A DNA stretch of 64,000 nucleotides from Daedaleopsis sinensis (taxonomy: Eukaryota; Basidiomycota; Agaricomycetes; Polyporales; Polyporaceae). Below, piece by piece: positions 21,104-33,420 of the stretch. Under the pieces are notes generated by a model. That model was not told the origin of the DNA and did not search any database. It was given only the letters and a program-made list of their open reading frames with translations. The position numbers were made by a program, and so were the translations under genes. The stretch covers positions 1,984,001-2,048,000 of the forward strand of contig CM066308.1 in the NCBI GenBank assembly GCA_033807695.1, in the 5' to 3' direction. Every line of letters begins with the position of its first letter. Position 1 is the first letter of the stretch.

Positions 21104-24100
21104 GCCCGGGTAGTGCGCTGGGGAGTCGTCGGACTCGAGACGGGACGGAGATGCTTATATTCGCTTCGAGTGCTGGCACGAGCGCCATGCAAACGCCTTG
21201 ACGGGCGAGATCGCGAGGAGGAGATCTGAGCGGACGCCAGGACTTCGAAGGAGCAGCAGCCCGCATTGGCGCGCGTGCCCGAGCGAATCCACGGCCCTGA
21301 GCCCGCTTCTGGGCAGCCCCAGGACGCACGCCCGGTTCACAGAGGCGTGACACACCGTGCGACCGCAGAAAATCGCATTAGCGTGCGCATTTGCGGATGC
21401 AGATAAGATTCTGCTGAATGCGCAACGTCGGATGCCGTTATGCAGGGAATGATGATATCCAGGTTTCCAAATATCAGAGCAGGAATCAGACCTCGCTTTT
21501 CGGGCTCCCGTCCTCTTCCAGGGTCCACCACAAGACGCCGCTGCGTCGTCGCGTTCGATGCTCCTGCCGCCTACCGGAACAGGCTTCAGTGTGCTCCGTA
21601 CGGTTCGCGTTCTCTGGCTCCGCTGGCGTTTCCTGGCAGGCGACGGCTGCGATGGACGAGGCGCGTTCCGCGCGCAATATATCCAGGAACAGCCCGTCCA
21701 TCCACCCATCTCATGAGTCACACGGCCGACCCCGAGCGACCCCGGCGCACACAGAGTTCGCGCGAGGACAGGTATGTACATATGCCATCATCCGCGGTGC
21801 GCGAGTTGTGCAAGAACCAACAGCCAGACAACCTGCCACGGCCATGTCCGCACACCGCCGCCCCTCGCGGGCCCAGAGACATCGGATTCGGTGCGCGGGC
21901 TGGGACACCGGCTGGCGCACACTCGGGGGCAGTATAGAGGACGACATGGCGGACAATGCGGTGACGAATCTAGACACCTCGCTGGAGTGCGGGGGGCGAC
22001 AAATGTGGCCAAGTGAAGGGAAGTATAATGGCCGAACGGACGAGGACGGTGCGGGACGGTCGGCTAAACGGTTCGTGCATCTGCTCCCTCCAACGTGTTC
22101 TCGATGCCGACGGCGTGCTCGGGGCGAAAGCCCACTTCTGATGGGCCGGCGCTGGGCGCCTGGAGCGTGTCGAGAACACCGGAGAGAAGAGGGAAGGAGG
22201 GGAGTCGCGGAATGGGGAGTGTAGATCTTGGGCGGGCGCGTGGCAAAACGCGAGAGTCCTTGACAAATGGCTCTGGGAGCGAGCCTCTGGAGTCTGCGAG
22301 CTGGGGGGCAGCCCATCAGATGTGGCGTTTGAGTTCACAATGTCGAGCGCGTCGTATTCAGCAACTTACGTTGACACGCCGGCCACAGCGCCGCTGCTAC
22401 CACACGTCGCAAGGGGCACACATATCCTGGAACCCACCCCATCCAGCGTCGGGCGCGACCGTCTGCGAGATTCCGAGGCGGGGATGGCGCGACGCCACTG
22501 CCGCGGGGGTCAGTCAGCAGCGCAGCTTGCAGCTACCACCCCCGCGCCCCCCAATCCGGGCCCTTGTCGAGAAGGCCAAGGGCGGCAGAGGCGAGCCCTG
22601 GCGAACTCTACCAGACTGCTGGCGCGCATCTCTTTAAGGCTATCTGGGGGTGGAGTTGGGGAGGGGGGGCGTACCATGGGAGCGCCAAGGCTCCGGGAAG
22701 ATCCCCAGTGCTTGCTGCTGCATGTCCATGCCGTTCGGGCCGTGCACGGGTGGGCCGGAGTGAGGGCACGCCGTAACGGAGATATCTCAGCTGCAGGTGC
22801 GGTCCCGCGAATGAGCGAATCTGTCCGATCACACAGGGTGGCTTGTCACGCCCACGGGCCTGATAAAACCGCGTCGTCTTCTGCGTGTCGGACGGGAAGG
22901 GGATGGTAGCAGGCGACTGAATGGGGTCTAGATCAAGGTTCCGAGCGAGGGCAGACAGCTGGACGGCCCGCGGGAGGTCGGCCGAAGGCTGAGATTCAGT
23001 TTAGGATTGGGAACGGTGGATGGGAAAGCGCACCGGGAGCTGACGCAGGTGATGATCTTCCGGACCGCCTGACGACAAATGACAGAGAACATAGGGACGG
23101 CGTTCGAGATTGGAACGAGGTCAATCGTTGTAACGTTCCAAGAGAGCACGGCATCACGTCGCAGATTGGCACTCGGGGGACACGTACATAGAGGCTGCGG
23201 ATTCCGGAGGCAGATAGATATGAGGAAATAGACGGACGTGGGGGATGCCAACAGTCGAATCACAGTCGCTGGACGGGGTTTCTAAAAGCGTGTAACAGAG
23301 GCAATCAGAGAGAAGCACGGAGTTCGCAGTCCGCGGGAAGGAGGCGGTTAGGAAGAGGGAGCTCAGGTATGCGAGAGACACGCAGCCCAGGGCAATGTGT
23401 GAGCGGAGAGTGTTCGTCGAGCACAACCCGAGGTCCTCGCGGTTCTTGGACAACCATAACCTACCATTTCGGGCGATCGCGAGCGCAGGCGATGGGTGGA
23501 CGAGTGTTTGCAGTTGTTTGTGTTGTGGCGCTGTCTACTGGGCGGCGCGCGCCACTGATGCTGAACATATGTGTGGTCGACAGAACTGCGACAGGCTCGG
23601 ACAACAGTCGATGTCGATGTCCACATCGTGTTCTCTCATCCCCAGCTGCGACCCCAGCTCATGTGGGTGTCGTCGTGATCTGATTAGAGATCGCCATATA
23701 CTGACATTTCCCCGTCCTCGTCTCCCACAGGATCGCCATGCCCCCACATCGTGCTCCGGGTAGCGGCGCACAGACCGCCCAGGGTTTGCACCCGTCTCGT
23801 CGCCAGCGAACGGCCTGCGTGCAAGTAGCTCGTCCATTTCCATTCCGTGCAAGAAGGCCCTCTGCGTGCAGCTGCACGCACCTCTTCCCGCATCCGAGGT
23901 TCGATTTCGATACTTATTACTCACAGCTGTCTGGTGCATCGACACCGCGGATATGGACTAATTGCCAGGTCTTTCCGCCTTCCTCACCACCCTCCAGTCC
24001 CACACACACAACACAGCAATCCGCCGACACGGCACGTCCGATGTTTCTCCTTATCAGGCCCTGCACGCTGAGTCAAGGTCACCGCTCGTCCCTCTGCTCG

Positions 24101-25634
24101 TTCTGCGTCTTGAGAACAGCGCACGGTCCGGGCACTGAGCACGGAGGCTTTATATGTGTCCTCGTACTGACTAGCGAATGTCGCCGATTCTCGACGTTCC
24201 AACGCCACTGCGCTCGGCATCAGATCGAATTCTCGCGCTTCCCTCGCCGCCGAAACCCTTTGCATGGACTCGTATGAGCACTAACGGCATGGACGGGATT
24301 CCCGCTGTACGTATCGCACACAACTATCCCGCCTCGCTGCTCCACCATTGTGCGGTTTGTGGTGCTTGTGCACTTCCCCCTGGCTCGTGATTGCTTCTGT
24401 ACACACGCCCCGGCTCGTAATCATCGGAACTTGGGTATGTTTCCTGCTCCTTCCTCCTCGCACTCCGCACTAATCGGCAATGTCGCACAGTTGTTGTATT
24501 CGGTGAGTGCTTCTAATCTCATGATCAATCTGGTGTCCACGTAAACAAAAAATTGAGTCGTAGACGATCCTCTCCAGCAACGCGGAACTTGAATGACCCA
24601 ACGTTTCACCATCGGGTAGTTCTCCTCGGCTAGAAGGTATCGTGTGCGCGTCGGCAGTCCGCGCCGCTAGCATGACGCATAGACTGCTTGCAGAGGTACA
24701 TGTTTTTTATCGTGTTCACGCTCATACCTAATCACCCAGTCCCCACAGCTCACGGGTGCCTGGTTCTGGTGGTTCGCCTCGTCTGTGTGGCTAGCCCATC
24801 ATCCAGAACCCTTGACCTCATGTCACCCCGACGAACTCGTTTATGCAACGTGTTCACGAAGTCGCCAACGCCTCCCTCGAAGCCAATGTCATAACCATCG
24901 TCTGTCGGTTCTCCGGCTGCGGGCCATGGGGAGCGGGCCAATGGGGACCAGTGTCGGGCTTGGGACGGCACCGTGTCGTGCTGTCGACTGGGGCCCAGAT
25001 CCCGGACAGCTCCCGCCATGCCGCGTCCTGTCCCGGTTCGACCGCAGGGTCATAGTCGATCGCGCCCTCGCGGTTGAAGGAATTATGTCCGTAGCACAGG
25101 AAGTTTATGCAATATTCTGCACTCATTACGCGATAATTGACCGCTGCGAGCCGCCAGTTCCTGGATTGGTACCGGCTGCGGTAAGACGCGGCAGGGTCGC
25201 AGTCATTGCGAATGACGAGCGTGTCACGCGGGGGTCTCTATCGACACGCGTCCTTGTGCCAATTCGGTAGCTGGCGACGGGGGCGCTGCTCGGTCGTTTT
25301 ATGCCCTGGCCGTACGCGCCTCCGCACCGTCCGTCGAGAGCGACGCGGAGAAGGGCGAGTGCGCGAGGTTAGTCGGCGTCCGAGACGGTCGAGCCTCGCG
25401 TCGGAGTTGGACCACGATGTCACAAAAGAGCCTGTTTTCGGATCCCGCGACGCGTTGTGACCAACGTGCATGCGACAAGCGCGCTGGACGCGCCTGGCTG
25501 GCGTGGAGCGCGCCTAGCGCTTACGCGTCATATCTGCCATGCACGGTCGTCTCGCTTGCGAGTGAGCGCGGGCGACGACCCTCCTCTGCTCTCTACCACG
25601 ACTTGGCCACGCCCGCCGCCGCGAGACCCCCCAG
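21104..25634. other. 4.5 kb divergent intergenic block without recognisable genes
   Basis: Lies between the start codons of the Zn2Cys6 factor (-) and the phosphatidylserine synthase (+). On the minus strand a TATAAG-like motif at 21154-21159 is 51 bp before the factor's ATG. Long open frames exist on both strands (for example 21418-22224 plus) but none shows domain-like text or convincing exon structure; in GC-rich DNA stop codons are rare. The size fits a large regulatory region or a noncoding transcript, but I see no direct sign of either. Confidence 0.45.
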
Positions 25635-27863
25635 ATGGCACATGCTCAGGGCAACGCCGCGGATTTCGCGACGCTGTCATCATCATCGCCCTTGACATCA
25701 CCCGGCGAAGAGTCCGACAACCCGCTGAGTTTGGCCCCGTTGGACGGGCAGGAACCGCAGAGCTTGCCGGGGCTGGATGGGACACCCGTTCGCTGTGAGT
25801 GCTCGCGCTCTGTTCGGTCGCGCTGACGTCCCGACTCTCACCGTGCACGGGCAGGGTTTGATGTGAGTGCGTTTGGCGTTAGAACCGCGGGCAGCAGGTG
25901 CTCAGACACTCATGCGGCGACGCCCAGGCGGACCGCAAGGAAGCGTATACCCACATCCTCCCCTTCCAAGAACAACATGACACCAGTGTCGAGTGCGTGC
26001 CCCCTGCGAACCTTGCGCTGCCTGCCCCTTATGACGTCTCAGGTTCTTTTACAAGCCCATAACGCTCACGGCGCTCGGCGTCGGATTTGCAATTCTGGCC
26101 TACGTCGCGATGACCCAGGACGTGATCAGGGAGGGTGCGGAGAAGAAGCGAGTGTAAGTTCGCGCACTCTGTGAGATCGTGCGCGGTGCGCTTTCCCCGG
26201 CTAATGAATGGCGCGTCGTCAGTGGCGCATACGCAGCAATAGCGTCGTTCCTCCTGTTTTCCATGATACAGTTTCGCGATGGGCCATTCGTCCGTCCCCA
26301 TCCAGGTGAGCCGTCGTCCCCGGGTGCAGTTGAGAGCTTCATCGCCGACGGCGGCCGCTGCAGCGTTCTGGCGAGCCATCCTGGGCATCAATCTGCTGTA
26401 CGAGCTTGCGCTCGTCTTCCTGCTCTTCCAAGACCTTGATTCGGCGCGCTCGATGATGAAGTATCTGGACCCCAATCTGGGGAGGCCGTTGCCGGAGAAG
26501 AGCTACGCTGAGAATTGCGACCTCACCGTTGAGAACCTCTGGGTAAGTCGTTACTGGGACCGTGCTCGTGCGTTGCCCGCTGATTAGCGGCTTTAGAACG
26601 CGATAGATATCTTTTGTGTAGCACATGCACTAGGGTGGTTTGGGAAGGCTTTGATCCTGCGTGATTACTGGTTCTGCTGGGTAGGTTCATACATTAAAAT
26701 ATGACGGACTGGCAGCTGATTTTAATGTCAGATATTGAGCATTGCTTTCGAGTTTGCCGAGTACAGTCTACAGCACCAACTCGCGAATTTTGCTGAGGTG
26801 CGTCATACGTCGTCATGTGTAGGAACGTCTCTCAACATACATTCGCGGGATAGTGCTGGTGGGATCATGTGAGGAAATTCATATCGGACAAATCTCGCCG
26901 TACTGACGATGAATGCAGTGGATACTAGACGTCCTGGTATGCAACTGGCTCGGAACATATCTAGGTGAGCACCAACTCCCGCGGACAGCGCGCTGACCGC
27001 TAAAACCACCGCTACTAGGGATGAAGACCTGTCAGTACTTTGAGGTCAAGGTATGTACTCGCCTCGTGGGCCGAGCGTGTCTCACTCGGAATAGCATTAT
27101 GTATGGCGTGGTTTCCGTCAAACGCGAGGGATACGCTCGAAGACCAAACGGGTTCTCAGCCAATTCTCTCCACACGATTGGACGACATTCCAGTGGGAGG
27201 GGACGGCGTCCTTTGCCCATTACTTCACCGTCGTTCTGCTGTTGGCTGTCTTCCTCGCGGCGGAGCTTAATCCCTTCTACCTGAAGGTGAGAGCCATAAC
27301 CTTCGCTCTGCCTTCCCGCGCTTCTTGAGGTTATGCTCACGCTCGTCAGAGCCTGCTATGGATGGAACCGGACCACCCATTCGTGATTGCGCGTCTGGTG
27401 GGAGTCTTCCTCTGCGCGCTTCCCGCAGTGAGAGAACTCTTCCAGTACGTTAACGACCCACGGTGCGGCCACCTTTGTCGACGTCGTTAACATACTGGGG
27501 TTGCTGACGATCGCTACCGATGCGCTGGGGACGTCTCGTGCCACGAGCAGAAGGGCCGTGCGAATGGGGCAGCACGTCTGGCTGCTGCTCGCCACGATTG
27601 GTACGGAGCTCCTGGCCATCACGAAATGGAGTCAAGGCCAGTTCCCCGAGCCGCTACCCATGACGGTGAGATGGGCCTGGACCGTTGGCGCTTCTCTGCT
27701 GGTGCTCTACCCTACTGTTCAGGTGCGTGTGTTGTTCTCTATTTCGGACGTGCTGGCCGGGGGTCAACTGACTGGCGGCGGGTGGGCGTTGCAGTTCGGG
27801 CTCCCTGCGGCGAGGCGATATCTGCGACAGCAGCAACGTAATGCGAAAGCAAAGAACGCATGA
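25635..27863 (+). CDS. Phosphatidylserine synthase, base-exchange (PTDSS) type
   Basis: Multi-pass ER enzyme of the PSS family (animal PTDSS1/2), which swaps the head group of phosphatidylcholine or phosphatidylethanolamine for serine. Fifteen exons: 25635-25794, 25855-25862, 25928-25992, 26043-26153, 26223-26305, 26364-26542, 26597-26680, 26732-26797, 26854-26868, 26919-26964, 27019-27050, 27095-27286, 27350-27462, 27551-27722, 27795-27863; 464 residues (human PTDSS1 473). Diagnostic text: [76 protein letters not shown] and ELNPFYLKSLLWMEPDHP. Two exons are tiny (8 and 15 nt). The last intron (27723-27794) is 72 nt and stop-free; retention gives 488 residues. An open stretch at 27889-27970 with helical, charged text could be an alternative C-terminal exon. 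It differs from the CDP-DAG-dependent Cho1 enzyme typical of fungi. Confidence 0.88.
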
Positions 27864-30732
27864 CGAGGTGATGGCGATGGTTTTGCAGCACTATGGAGCT
27901 GCGGGAGAGCGAATGGAACGCGCGTATTCTGGAGCAGCGGCGGCGCGCGCAGAGGGTTCGGGAGCACTAAGCTACCATCTATTCTAATCACCAGGCACAG
28001 GCTCTCTGCAGTTCTCATGGGACGCAGCTGAGAGCGATTGCTGAATGAAAACGGAGCGAGCAATCAATACGAAAGCACGGACGGCAGGAAGCCGGGGGAA
28101 GCAGGCGGACCGCATGGGCCCTGTCCGTGCTGGCCGCATCGGACAAATAATCTCGATCTTGTATACTTATCGAAGAAAGGCACAGCAGCCCGACTGATCG
28201 ATATGATGCGGCGCGCCAGCGAAGGCCCCAGGTTACAACACGATCGCGCAAAGAAGCTTGCACGGCGGGCGCCCGCGCGCGTCCTCGCCCGGAATCGGGA
28301 CTGGGTCCCGCGGCAGGCGGCCCACCCCGGGTTGCCGCGCCGAGCCTAAGTCTTCCATGAATCCCGGGCGGGCCACCCACTAGTACATGTACTGGTACCG
28401 CGGCGTGCTCGACGCTCGACGCGGACTGCGCGGTGGAGATTGTCGGGAGATAGACCGTCCTCGTCGACGCCCCCGCGGTGATCAATCAGCACGGCTGACA
28501 GGCCCGCTGCTGCCCGTGCTGTGCTTGGCGGGCGCGTGGCTAGACTCGCCGCACGCGCACTGGCACGCCCTGACGAGCATCGTCACGTAGTAGCGGCCCC
28601 TCGGGGGTTCCCCGTGCGCCCGCGGAGTGATGTCACGACGATCCCCCGCCGCCCAATGTGCGCACTTATTAGTATTAGTATGCGTTGATGGGGGTCTGCC
28701 GGCGGGTGGCAGATAGAGCTCGGTGTATGTGTATGGTGATGATCGCCCGGGCCGTGCCATTGTCATCGTCTCGCCAGCGGCCTGCAGTCCGAGTCGATAA
28801 CCTCGTCGCGCGTGCGCGTGCGCGTGGTGGACCGCGGCTTGCCAATGCCATTGCCAGCGGGTGCCGGCGCGGTCCAGCGCTGGGGGCGCGAGACCGTCCG
28901 CAGAGTCCCAGAGTCCCAGCGTATCGGCGGGAGAAGGGTTGGCCTCCAAGATGGTTCCGAAGAGCTTAAACGTGCCAGACGCGCGCGGCTCCTTGCAGAA
29001 CACATCCTGGGGTGGGTCCTTCGCGGGCGCCGCGCCATGCAACGTGCACGCACACACGGCGGGGACGTCCGCGCAGGCTGGATGCACTACACACTACGCC
29101 CTGCGACTCCAAGCCTTGGAGTGGCAGAGCAGTCGACGGCCGGACGGGCCCCATGCGCGCGCGAGGGAGGGGGGTTGCTGCAAAAATATCAGCGATACAG
29201 AGGACGGCTCCCATAGGGCGCAAGCGCACTTACGGCAGGTGGTGTGAATGCAGAACGCGATAGACGGCGAGCAAACGCAGACCCCGGCGGCTATACTGTG
29301 CGGACCGCAGGGACACGGTCCCACGTCGAGGGCCTGTGGCGTGCGCGGGCCTCTTCCTCCCCCCGGGGTGCTGGTGTGACATGCACATATCCGCTGCGAG
29401 CGCGATGGCGGGACCCTGCGGTTGGCCAGCCGTTGGACGTCTCGACGGCGAGCGGGGCGGGGCTGGCAGTGGTTCTTGATCCCAGTGCCCTCTTCTCGCG
29501 GCGTGGCGTGCCATGTCGATGCGCCTCGGGACTGTGCCCGATGCGGGCGCCGAAGTGCGGCGCGATAGTCGTCATGCGGTAGGGAAGCGCGGCCGGCGGG
29601 GGGTTCTGGTGTCGATTGCGGACGGGGGGCCGTCGAGCAGCGTGCTGCGGTCTATCGTGGACGAACGGCTGTGGCCCGCGGAGAGTTCGTGTACGACGCC
29701 ATGCGGTATCGCGAAGCTTGGCCGCTTTGGGAGTTATCGACGTAGGCGGCGGGGGAGGAATCAGAGGCCAGCGGGTTCGGAAGGGCTGGGAGGACCAGGA
29801 CGGCGCGGTCTGGTGCGGGTGGTGAGGTGCAAAGGGGGAAATGCCTGGGCAGTTCATATCCGCCCCGTTGCTAAGACCAGGCGAGCGAACGTCCCGCAAG
29901 GAACCAGCCCGTCGTTGTGTAGGTTGCGCAGTAGCGGACTGGCAGGGAAGACTCGGACCACTTGGGTACCAGCTGCTCTGCCAAATAGGCATCCGACGGA
30001 CCGGGAGAGCGAGCATGCACTCGCTCTCGTTCAATTCCGTTCACGAAGGCTGCTCACAGAATCTCCGCGATGAGGGTATTGTTCTCCTACGCCAAGTTTG
30101 AATAGCTTCAATCTGAGTGAGCATCGAATATGTAGAAAATTCCTGTCAGGCATAGTTTAAACCTCCACTGGCATTGAAGACAGAGTCGGAAGACAGGGTT
30201 GATGAATTCGTTTTCTGTTCAAGACGTATGAGCATAGCATTCGCTGAAAACCACACACGTCCCCGACCTTTCGTTGGATGAGAACAACCGCATGATTCTT
30301 TAGACTGATGATGGCAGAAGAAATCACAATGAATTGTGTCCGAGTCGCCAGAGCAACTGGCTTCTCACCATCAGACTGAGAATGCGCTGTCATCTGGAGA
30401 GACGTGGCGGACGCCAGCAAAGGTAGCAGGCGAGTGTACTCACTGAAGTACTGAAGACTAGGCTCTTGGAAGTCAACGTACTTAGTTGGAGATGGTGTGG
30501 CTAGACTCGGATAACGTCGGTCTGGACGTGCCGAGTTCCTATTTTGGGAAATGCGCGGGAAAGTTCCAGATGATGTGAGCGCTTCCCAGTATCCCATCGT
30601 CATCGCTAAGCACCGCACGCGGAGCCTGGAGCGCATACACTCACCATCAGGTCACCCATCCTCCTCACCAGTCTTCTCCACATACCACCACCATCTCTAC
30701 GTGAAGCTCACCTCACTCGCTGCCTACTTGTC
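27864..30732. other. 2.9 kb intergenic block without recognisable genes
   Basis: Between the 3' end of the phosphatidylserine synthase and the start of the RING gene, both on the plus strand. Open frames on both strands lack domain-like text. The last 150 bp before 30733 are pyrimidine- and CA-rich, fitting a promoter and 5' UTR. Nothing else is supported. Confidence 0.45.
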
Positions 30733-33420
30733 ATGGACAGCAACAACAACAACACAAACGAAAGCTCCCACCGCCCACCTATTAGCTCGAGCCACTCCGA
30801 CCATCCCGCTGCGCAACATGTAGAACCACCGCTAGATTCAGGAGCTAGAGAGCAGGGAGGGTCCTCAGACAACAATGTCGGTTCACAACCTCTACCACCA
30901 TATACGTTTACTATTCCCTTCCTCCCTATGGCACATCCGGAGGCAATGGGCGCGGCTGGTGCAGCTCGAACTGCAGGGCTCGGCCAGGACGGTCCTCCCT
31001 TCTTTGTAAGTTCTCATCCAAGTCTCAGGATAGGCGTTTGGCCAAGGATCGAATAGTGGATTAATATGGTCTATTTGTTGCAGAATCTGCCGCTATTTCC
31101 TCACACACTACATCCCGCGACTGCGCCCAGACCCGAAGCGTCTCGCACTACAAACGATCTTCATGTACCCAGCTCTTCTCCTCCGCCATACCCCCTTGTA
31201 GATGCCCGCGACGTGGACATGCTACCTCAGAGTAGCTCTTCCACCGGACCATCCCGAACCGCCGAGAACCAGGTTCCCAGCTCACGAAGAGCCCGAGTAG
31301 ACGATGAGGAGGACGAGGATGACTTGAGGGAGTCCAATCGCCAACGGATGCACTCTCCGACCACTCACGACGACGAACATCATTTCATGCCCATTCCCGA
31401 GGATCACGGAGTGCCGCAGCATACTCAGGATAGGCCTGCTTCTCCACAACGTAACGTCCGCTCTCCATCCGAGCAGCCGGCACAAGGACCAGCACCTCAT
31501 CCTCAGCTCAGTCGAATGCAGTGGACATTCGACTTCTTGCCCATACCTGGTCAACCCCATCCACAGCCACAGCCACCTGCGGGTACCCAGCAAGCGCAGC
31601 CGCAACAGGTTGGAGGCGATGGACAGCCATTCCTCAACTTTTTCATCAATCTCCCGTTCCCGGGTCATGGACCAACGCCACAAGCCGGTGCAGCGCCGAC
31701 TGGCGCAAATGGTAATGTCCGTCCCGTCTTCATTGTGCCGCTGTACTTCTACCCTACCTTCTCAGATGGTGGAAACGCACCCGGGAACGGCGGGTTCGCG
31801 TTTCCTCCGTTCATCCCATTCCCGTTCGGGATGGACATGATGGAAGAGAGGGACGATCCAGACAGGGCCAAGAAGTTGGTGGACGGACTTGAAGTTGTTC
31901 ACTCCGGCTTAGTGAAGCGCATGCAACGTGTTGGTGGTCCGGGAACGTCACAAGGCGAAGTACCAACCTGCTCAGTCTGTTGGGAGAGCCTGCTCGAGCC
32001 TGAGGGTGGCGGCTTCGAAGCTAACGCAGAGTTGGCTAAGGCTGAAGCAGAGCAAGCGGCTCGGGATGCCGCTACTTCTCAGCAAGGGCGCGAGTCTCCG
32101 GCAGACGTCGACGGCTCGGCGCCCGCATCGTCATCGTCGCTAGGCGATATATCGCCCTCCGACGCGAGCTCCTCGTCCGCGACCACCTCAGAATGCCCTG
32201 GCGAGAGCAAGCATCCGAAGATTGTGGTCCTTCCATGCTCGCACGCTTTCCATGCAACGTGTCTCCTTCCGTGGTTTTCGAAGCCAGGACGTACGACCTG
32301 TCCGTCCTGCCGGTTCGACATTGATCCCGATTCACTCACGTACACCCCACGTCCGTTTCGTACACGCGCACATACCCAAGCGGGGCCGCAGGCAGGTATG
32401 CCTCCGCATGCGCAGGGAATGCCCCCGCCCATTTTTTTCGGGCCACTGCCGCCGCACCTTGCCACGGGCTTTCAGCCGGGCGATGTTCCCCCTCAGAACC
32501 CCGCTGGCACGGCTCCAGGAGCAGCTGGGGTCAACGCTGAACCGCAGCTCGGAGCCGGACAAGGCCAGCCAGGCCAACCTCTTCCGCCATTCATCACGTT
32601 CGACATTAGTATGATCATCCCTATCATGCCTGGTCGAGGCCCAGGGGCTCCTCCGACTGCAGCTGGAGCCCAAGATGCACAGAGTCAACAGACCGCGAAC
32701 GCTGCTCCTCCACAAGGTCCCGCACCGCCGCCACCGCCCCCTCGCACCGACAACAACGGTTTCCGACTCGACGATACTCTCCTGCAGGATGCAGTTCGCA
32801 CAACATTTGAGCGGGTGTTCGGTCGAGCGCCGCCTCCCTCCTTCCCTCCACCTCCAACGTTCTTCGCCGGGGCGCCGGGCAATGATGGGGCGCCGATCGA
32901 CCAGCAGTGGTTCACATTAACTGGCAATGGGTTTCAGCCGATGCCCACACCCGGAGCGCAACCTCCTCCTCCCCCAGGAGCGCAACGTCCTCGTCCTAGT
33001 GCCACGAGAACCAGACCAGCTCAGAAGCGGCAGTGGGCGCCACCACCCGCTCCAGGACCTACCTTGCGTCAGGTCGTCGAACGGAACGAACGGGAGATCG
33101 GACTCCGGTGTTCGGACGTTAGCTGCGGCCTTGGCCCTTCTGACGACGATCCAGTGTCGACGTTCGACGCATCCATGCTGCGACAGATCACCATCCGCCC
33201 GCTCAAGTCCGACGAGTCCGGAAAGGAATCCGTGTGCGAACACAAGTTCCATCCGTCGTGTCTGGTCAGCGCTGGGCGTGTAGCCGGCTGGGGCCACGAG
33301 GTGAAGACGGGGGAGCCTGCTGGGGACGATGAAGACGTCGAAGTGTCCTGCCCTGTGTGCAGAGCATTGGGTGTCATCTCGCGTGTGGAGTGGGAAGAGG
33401 GAGCATGTGCGTTAGCCTGA
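30733..33420 (+). CDS. Large proline-rich RING-H2 E3 ubiquitin ligase-like protein
   Basis: Probable ubiquitin E3 ligase. Exons 30733-31005 and 31084-33420, 869 residues. The first 380 residues are Pro/Gln/Ser-rich and disordered, with an acidic patch (DDEEDEDDLRESNRQR). A RING-H2 finger begins at Cys387/Cys390 (TCSVCWESL). Its first loop carries an 85-residue Ser/Ala-rich insertion before the rest appears (LPCSHAFHATCLLPWF, then CPSC): C3H2C3 ligands are complete. Aromatic/proline-rich linkers follow. Near the C-terminus a second RING-like set occurs: Cys767 and Cys772, then CEHKFHPSCL and CPVC around residues 820-855. No membrane segment or signal peptide is seen. Similar text at the N-terminus (FTIPFLPM) and middle (PFLNFFINLPFPG, FAFPPFIPFPFGMDMM) suggests repeated short hydrophobic motifs. 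Substrates are unknown. Confidence 0.88.

Noticed and set aside
21418..22224. 268-codon open frame on the plus strand in the 4.5 kb gap
   Set aside because: No domain-like text and frame lengths like this arise by chance in DNA of this GC content.
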